NCBI GenBank assembly: GCA_050249235.1
Contig: JBFWQW010000015.1
Location: 1-38,699, forward strand
Origin: JAEKLB01 sp050249235
Lineage (GTDB): Bacteria; Actinomycetota; Acidimicrobiia; Acidimicrobiales; CADCSY01
Length of the DNA: 38,699 nucleotides
Reading direction: 5' to 3'
A model generated the notes under the pieces. That model had not been told where the DNA came from, did no database searches, and was given only the letters and a program-made list of their open reading frames with translations. Positions 34,503 to 38,699 of the stretch are shown piece after piece; position 1 is the first letter of the stretch; the number at the start of each line of letters is the position of its first letter. The translations under genes were made by a program, and so were the position numbers.

Positions 34503-35431
34503 CGCCGCAGCGTCGCCGACACCACGTGGTGGTCGCCGCCGTCGTGGACCACGGCGTCGACGAAGCGGCCGGCCTCGAGCACCGCCACCCAGGTGCCGGG
34601 GCGGAGGGGGCGGCCCGGGGCCAGGTCGGCCTCGACCGGGTTGGCCTCGCCCCAGCGCTCGGGGCGGTGACCGACGACCGAGAGGCGCCCGCCGTCGGCC
34701 AGCGCGTCGACGGCCGCCTCCACGAAGGCCAGCTTGGTGGCCGTCGCCAGCGGGTCGAGGCCGAGCAGCACCACCCCGCCGAGCGAGTCGGGCGCCAGGT
34801 TGACCAGGTGGTCGAGCGGATCGCCCGACCGGCGTTCGACCCCCGCGGCGCCCGTGCCCCCCGGGCCCGCCGAGACGCCGTAGGCGTCGACCCCGGCCTC
34901 GACCAGCCGGTCGAGCAGACCGGCGTCCTCGCCGGCGACGAGCACCCGACCCGGCGAGGCGTGCAGCCCGGCCAGGAGCCGGTCGGCGAGGCCGTCCTCG
35001 AGCCGGCTCGGCGCCGGCGCACCGACGCCGGCGACCGCGCCCCGGGGCAGGGCCTGCTCGACGTGCTCGAGCCGCTCGGTGAGCACCTGGAGGGTCCGCA
35101 CGGTGGCTCCGGCGAAGGTCGTGACCTGCTGGGCCAGGTGGTTGAAGTACCAGCCCAGCAGCTTGCGCTCCGCCTTCTTGACGAGCACGAGCGGGGGCAG
35201 GCGGGAGGCGGTCGGCGGCCTGGCCTCGACGAACGCGGCCCGGTCGGCCGCCTCGAGCAGGCCCCGGAGGTCGCGGCCGGTGGTGGCGGGCGGCGAGACG
35301 CGGGCGAAGGCCAGGTCGAGCTCGCGCTCCATCCCGGGCGGGAAGTCGCCGGCGGCCCGGCGGGCCCGGACCTCCTCGTCGATCTCCCGGCGGACGCGGT
35401 CGAGGTCGATGGCGGGCACCGCGTCGCTCAA
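34499..35431 (-). CDS. Methyltransferase-like protein of the polysaccharide export operon
   Basis: The 310-aa protein has a charged helical N-terminal part (LDRVRREIDEEVRARRAAGD, PPGMERELDLAFARV) and a central segment WYFNHLAQQVTTFAGATV with possible coiled coil. The C-terminal Rossmann-like domain (RVLVAGEDAGLLDRLVEAGV...) resembles class I SAM-dependent methyltransferases, but the GxGxG loop is degenerate, so activity is doubtful. Such genes recur beside wzt/wzm, where a terminal methyl group can stop chain growth. Its start is unclear: TTG at 35431 overlaps the wzt stop (TTGA) and gives LSDAVPAIDLD; GTG at 35419 would be four codons shorter. I used the former. Confidence 0.7.
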   Translation of the reverse strand: MSDAVPAIDLDRVRREIDEEVRARRAAGDFPPGMERELDLAFARVSPPATTGRDLRGLLEAADRAAFVEARPPTASRLPPLVLVKKAERKLLGWYFNHLAQQVTTFAGATVRTLQVLTERLEHVEQALPRGAVAGVGAPAPSRLEDGLADRLLAGLHASPGRVLVAGEDAGLLDRLVEAGVDAYGVSAGPGGTGAAGVERRSGDPLDHLVNLAPDSLGGVVLLGLDPLATATKLAFVEAAVDALADGGRLSVVGHRPERWGEANPVEADLAPGRPLRPGTWVAVLEAGRFVDAVVHDGGDHHVVSATLRR

Positions 35432-36669
35432 CGGACGCCCCGGGCCGGCGCAGCGTCGAGCCTCGACGTGTCGACGCCGACGGGCAGGTCGATGAGGCCC
35501 CACGTGAGGTTGCCGGTGGCGTTGACCACGTCGACGTGCTCGTACTGCTCCCGCCACTCGTACATCTGGCCCCCGTCGCCGCTGTGGATCGCCATCGTGA
35601 GCGGGTAGCGGCCCTCGAGCAGGTTGACGGCCCCGTACTCGAAGGTGATCTCCCCCACCCCGTCGAGCACCGGGAGCCGCTCGCGCAGCACGGTCGTGCT
35701 CGTGCCGTGCAGCACCCGCCCGTCGGTCGAGCCGATGGTGAGCGCGAAGACCACGTCTTCCACCGGCTGGAAGGCTTCGAAGCAGATGCGCACGGCGAGC
35801 GGCTCGCCGCTGTGGACGTAGGGGCGGGCCGCGTCGGGGTACTCGACCACGACGCTGCGGATCCGGATGCGGTCGCCGAGCCCGGGCGCGGCGGGGGCGT
35901 CGCTGCCCTCGCGCGGCGCGCCCTCGCCTTCGGCCACGTGGTAGAGGCCTTCGCGGAAGGCTCGGACCGCATCGCTCGGCGGCCCGTAGATCATCTGCCG
36001 GCCGCCGTCGAGCACCACCACCCGGTCGCAGATCTGGCGGACGAGGTCGGCGGCGTGGGTGACGAACACGATCGTGCGGCCTTCGCGCTGGAACCGCTTG
36101 ATCCGGTCCAGGCACTTGTGCTGGAAGGCCTCGTCACCGACGGCGAGGACCTCGTCGACGAGCAGGATCTCGGGATCGACGCTGGTCGCCACCGAGAAGC
36201 CGAGGCGCACGTACATGCCCGACGAGTAGTGCTTCACCTGCTGGTCGATGAACCGCTCGAGCTCGGCGAAGGCGACGATCTCGTCGAAGCGGGCGTCGGT
36301 GTCGCGCTTCGAAAGCCCGAGGATCGACGCGTTGAGGTACACGTTCTCGCGGCCCGTGAGGTCGGGGTGGAAGCCAGCACCCAGCTCGAGCAGCGACGCC
36401 ATGCGGCCCCAGGTGCGGATCTCGCCGGACGTCGGCCGCAGGATGCTGCCGATGCACTTGAGCAGGGTGGACTTGCCCGACCCGTTGTGGCCGAGGAGTC
36501 CGACGGTCTGGCCCTCCTCCACGTCGAAGCCGATGCCAGACAGCGCCCAGAAGTCGACCGCGCTGCTGCGCCGGCCGGCGTGGACCACCCGCTCCTTGAG
36601 CGACGAGTGCCGCTCGGTGGTGAGGCGGAACCGCTTGGAGACGTCGACGACCTCGATGGCGTTGGCCAC
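35428..36669 (-). CDS. wzt: Wzt, polysaccharide ABC exporter ATPase with C-terminal glycan-recognition domain
   Basis: The 413-aa ATPase energises export of a lipid-linked polysaccharide. Walker A GHNGSGKST is at 60-68, then the Q-loop region, the signature YSSGMYVRLGF, Walker B ILLVDEVLAVGD and the H-loop VTHAAD. After about residue 255 comes a beta-sandwich domain (IRIRSVVVEYPDAARPYVHS...GSTDGRVLHGTST...NLLEGRYPLTMAIHS) of the Wzt_C type. In E. coli O8/O9a this domain binds the modified non-reducing end and sets which polymer is exported. The GTG at 36669 has a GAGGGGG ribosome-binding site overlapping the wzm stop. The combination with gmd/rmd resembles A-band D-rhamnan loci. Confidence 0.95.
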   Translation of the reverse strand: MANAIEVVDVSKRFRLTTERHSSLKERVVHAGRRSSAVDFWALSGIGFDVEEGQTVGLLGHNGSGKSTLLKCIGSILRPTSGEIRTWGRMASLLELGAGFHPDLTGRENVYLNASILGLSKRDTDARFDEIVAFAELERFIDQQVKHYSSGMYVRLGFSVATSVDPEILLVDEVLAVGDEAFQHKCLDRIKRFQREGRTIVFVTHAADLVRQICDRVVVLDGGRQMIYGPPSDAVRAFREGLYHVAEGEGAPREGSDAPAAPGLGDRIRIRSVVVEYPDAARPYVHSGEPLAVRICFEAFQPVEDVVFALTIGSTDGRVLHGTSTTVLRERLPVLDGVGEITFEYGAVNLLEGRYPLTMAIHSGDGGQMYEWREQYEHVDVVNATGNLTWGLIDLPVGVDTSRLDAAPARGVR

Positions 36670-36677
36670 AGACCCCC

Positions 36678-37595
36678 TCAGAGCTCCTCGGCGAAGTTGC
36701 CCTCGAGGCGGTCGAACACCCGCATGGCTACGACGAGGAGCACCACGCTGGCGACCCCCGCGATGCCGAGGTTTCGCAGGTACCAGAGCTGGCCGTCCTC
36801 GGGCAGCAGCAGCTGGCGGTTGCCGGCACCGTCGACGAAGCTCACGACCCCGTACAGGGCCCGCTGGAGCGCCAGCGTCACCGGGACCACGGGGTTGAGC
36901 AGCAGCAGCCACGTCGGCAGGTCGTTCGAGGCCAGCTTCCCGGCCGGGAGACCCCACTGGTAGACGATCGGCGTCATCCAGAACCAGGCCAGGAGCAGCA
37001 GCTCGAGCAGGTGCTGGGTGTCGCGGGCGTAGACGTTCACGGCCGCCAGGAGGATGGCCAGTGCCGAGGTGAGGACGATCAGCACCACCAGGGTGGGCAC
37101 GACCAGCCACAGCCAGGCCAGGTCGAACTCGATGGGCGAGAGCGCAACCGCGACGAGCAGCACCACTGCCTGGAGCACGAAGTGGACGCAGTTGGCGCCG
37201 ACCGAGGCGAGCGGGAGGATCTCGCGCGGGAAGTAGACCTTGTTCACCAGCGAGGCGCCGCCGGTGATCGACCCGGTGGCCCCCGCCAACGAGGCCGAGA
37301 AGAGGTTCCACGCCAGCAGGCCGGACAGGAGGTAGATGGCGAAGTAGGGGATGCCGTTTCCGAGCACGACCTGGAAGACGATCGTGAAGACGGCCAGGTA
37401 CAGCGCCGGGTTGAGCAGCGACCACACGAAGCCGAGGACGCTGTTCTTGTAACGGACCTTGAGCTCCTTGCGGACCAGGTTCACGAGCAGCTCGCGGTAG
37501 GCCCACACGGTGGCCACGTGCTTGACGGCGGAGCGGCCCGGCGCCACCACGGTGGTCGGTGCTCGGGTGGGGGCGGTGACCGGGTCCTGCGCCAT
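36678..37595 (-). CDS. wzm: Wzm, polysaccharide ABC exporter permease
   Basis: The 305-aa protein belongs to the ABC-2 permease family. A short cytoplasmic N-terminus is followed by the family motif LVRKELKVRYKNSVLGFVWSLLNP at about 40-63 and six hydrophobic helices, including SGLLAWNLFSASLAG and WFWMTPIVYQW. It forms the channel through which the undecaprenyl-linked chain is exported with Wzt. It is the first gene of the minus operon. A TAACCT hexamer lies 11 nt upstream of the ATG, giving a very short leader, and the promoter is divergent from that of the next GT. Confidence 0.95.
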   Translation of the reverse strand: MAQDPVTAPTRAPTTVVAPGRSAVKHVATVWAYRELLVNLVRKELKVRYKNSVLGFVWSLLNPALYLAVFTIVFQVVLGNGIPYFAIYLLSGLLAWNLFSASLAGATGSITGGASLVNKVYFPREILPLASVGANCVHFVLQAVVLLVAVALSPIEFDLAWLWLVVPTLVVLIVLTSALAILLAAVNVYARDTQHLLELLLLAWFWMTPIVYQWGLPAGKLASNDLPTWLLLLNPVVPVTLALQRALYGVVSFVDGAGNRQLLLPEDGQLWYLRNLGIAGVASVVLLVVAMRVFDRLEGNFAEEL

Positions 37596-37606
37596 GGCGG
37601 GGGCCG

Positions 37607-37612
37607 AGGTTA
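37607..37612 (-). promoter_or_regulatory. Putative -10 (TAACCT) for the wzm-wzt operon
   Basis: The hexamer is 11 nt before the ATG at 37595, slightly farther than at the other leaderless genes. Confidence 0.4.
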
Positions 37613-37622
37613 CCGCCGGGAC

Positions 37623-37628
37623 TAGCGT
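37623..37628 (+). promoter_or_regulatory. Putative leaderless -10 (TAGCGT) for the GT at 37638
   Basis: The hexamer is 9 nt before the ATG and back to back with the wzm promoter in a 42-bp gap. Confidence 0.45.
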
Positions 37629-37637
37629 GAACCCCTC

Positions 37638-38669
37638 ATGCGGGTCGCCCTCGACGTGACGCCGCTCCGCGGCGTGGCGACCGGATCCGCCACCGGCGTC
37701 GGGCGCATGGTCGCCGGCGTCGTCGGAGCGCTCCCCGACGCCGCGCCCGATGTCACCGTCGTCCCGTGGGAGCTCACCAGGCACGGCCGCCACCTCCCGC
37801 CCGCCCTCCTCGTGCGGTTGTGGGCCCGGGGCGACCACCCCTCGGGCCGCGGCATCGTGCCCGAGGCCGACGTCGTCCACGGCAGCAACTTCGTCGTGCC
37901 GCCCGCGGCCCGGCCCGCCGTCGTCACCGTCTACGACTGCTGGTGCGCGAAGCAGCCCCCCAGCTGCCACCCGACCATCGCCGCCGCCGTCGCCACCGTC
38001 CACCGGTCGGTCAGGCGGGGGGCGTGGGTCCACGTCACCTCGGAGGTCGGCGCCGACGAGGTCCGGGCGATCTACGGGGCGGAGCGGGTGGCGGTCGTGC
38101 CCCTGGCGGCCTCCCCGGTGCCCCCCGGCGGCGCCTCCCCCGTCGAGGGCCCGTACGTGCTCGCCATCGGCACGACGATCCACCGCAAGGGCTTCGACGT
38201 GCTCGTGCGGGCGGTGGCCGCGGCCGGCCTGCACCTCGTGCTGGCCGGCGCCGAGGGCGACGCCGAGGCGGCCGTCGCGGCCGCCGGGCGCGAGTCCGGG
38301 GCCCGGGTGACCCGCCTCCGGACCGTCGACGACGACCTCCGGGCGTCGCTCCTGCGGGGCGCGGCCGCCCTCGCCTACCCGTCCCGCGACGAGGGGTTCG
38401 GCCTGCCGCCGCTCGAGGCCATGTCGGTCGGCGTGCCGGTGGTCGCCACCCGGGCGGGCGCCCTCCCCGAGACCGTCGGCGACGCCGCCCTGCTGGTCGA
38501 GGTCGACGACGTGGGTGGCCTGGCCGAGGCCCTCGTCGCCGCTACCACCGACGCCGGGGTCCGCGACCGCCTGGTCGCCGCCGGCCGGGCGCGCGAGGCG
38601 ACCTACACCTGGGCCCGGACCGCGACCGGGCTGGCCGAGCTGTGGCGCCGGGCGGCGGCCACGGCATGA
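37638..38669 (+). CDS. GT4-family glycosyltransferase
   Basis: The 343-aa GT-B enzyme starts MRVALDVTPLRGVATGSATG (acceptor domain). Its donor domain has VLAIGTTIHRKGFDVLVRAV and the EX7E motif (YPSRDEGFGLPPLEAM). It resembles mannosyltransferase-like GT4s of polysaccharide clusters. It is divergent from wzm with a 42-bp gap, so the two are probably co-regulated. The stop at 38667-38669 overlaps an ATG (ATGA) that leads only to a five-codon frame; another ATG follows at 38680. Confidence 0.93.
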   Translation: MRVALDVTPLRGVATGSATGVGRMVAGVVGALPDAAPDVTVVPWELTRHGRHLPPALLVRLWARGDHPSGRGIVPEADVVHGSNFVVPPAARPAVVTVYDCWCAKQPPSCHPTIAAAVATVHRSVRRGAWVHVTSEVGADEVRAIYGAERVAVVPLAASPVPPGGASPVEGPYVLAIGTTIHRKGFDVLVRAVAAAGLHLVLAGAEGDAEAAVAAAGRESGARVTRLRTVDDDLRASLLRGAAALAYPSRDEGFGLPPLEAMSVGVPVVATRAGALPETVGDAALLVEVDDVGGLAEALVAATTDAGVRDRLVAAGRAREATYTWARTATGLAELWRRAAATA

Positions 38670-38679
38670 CGGTGCGGGC

Positions 38680-38699
38680 ATGACGGTGGCGGCGTGGGC
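38680..38699 (+). CDS. Possible start of the next gene (six codons visible)
   Basis: From the ATG at 38680, MTVAAW is readable before the window ends. It lies 10 bp after the GT stop, with a GGTGCGGG upstream, fitting a cotranscribed gene. Too short to identify. Confidence 0.3.

Noticed and set aside
37638..38683. Five-codon frame starting in the ATGA overlap at 38666
   Set aside because: It stops after MTVRA. The ATG at 38680 is a better candidate for the next gene.

Overview
The window is very GC-rich, densely packed and almost free of non-coding DNA. GTG starts are common, and the gene content is actinobacterial: DUF3499, DUF5719, a manB/SIS/ahcY neighbourhood resembling the mycobacterial one, and a secA-prfB-ftsE run. 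The many secreted proteins with C-terminal GYW..DGG repeats and the promoter style suggest Acidimicrobiia (Iamia/Ilumatobacter-like). That placement is inference from gene content. I see no rRNA, tRNA, insertion sequence, prophage or CRISPR array, so this looks like ordinary chromosome.

Layout. (1) 1-6548, minus strand: comF, a FlgM-like small protein, a NarL/DegU-type response regulator, a DinB-fold protein, secA, prfB and the first 27 codons of ftsE. The order recalls a compressed Bacillus degU-comF-flgM...secA-prfB-ftsEX block. (2) 6595-16230: a small membrane protein on plus. Then on minus come DUF3499, a CPBP protease, a zinc-ribbon protein, a large multi-pass membrane protein, a DPM-synthase-like glycosyltransferase, manB, a Trm112-like protein, a phosphoglucose/phosphomannose isomerase, a 28-bp x 9 tandem repeat and ahcY. 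(3) 16331-18250: ftsH. (4) 18307-23321, minus operon: a GT2 fused to a large membrane domain, a DUF5719 protein and a membrane-anchored thioredoxin-like protein. A 54-aa gene is divergent from it. (5) 23584-26732: a secreted SpoIID-domain protein with GYW repeats, then a DUF2889 protein. (6) 26802-38699: a polysaccharide locus. It has an XRE regulator, gmd and rmd (GDP-D-rhamnose synthesis), a secreted amidase with the same GYW repeats, and a minus-strand operon wzm-wzt-methyltransferase-like-GT-GT-GT. A further GT lies divergent on plus.

How it fits together: ManB and the PGI/PMI-like isomerase can supply mannose phosphates, and Gmd plus Rmd convert GDP-mannose to GDP-D-rhamnose. The GT4 enzymes could assemble a polymer, and Wzm/Wzt (with a Wzt-type C-terminal glycan-recognition domain) could export it. 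This is an ABC-dependent, A-band-like system in an actinobacterial envelope. The two GYW-repeat hydrolases may act at the same surface.

A window-wide regularity is a TANNNT hexamer 6-11 nt upstream of the start codon of most operon-leading genes, as expected for leaderless transcripts. I used it to choose starts (comF at 6548, rmd at 29341) and to support three small genes. Exceptions are ahcY, which has an apparent leader of about 80 nt, and manB, which is preceded by a 23-codon mini-ORF.
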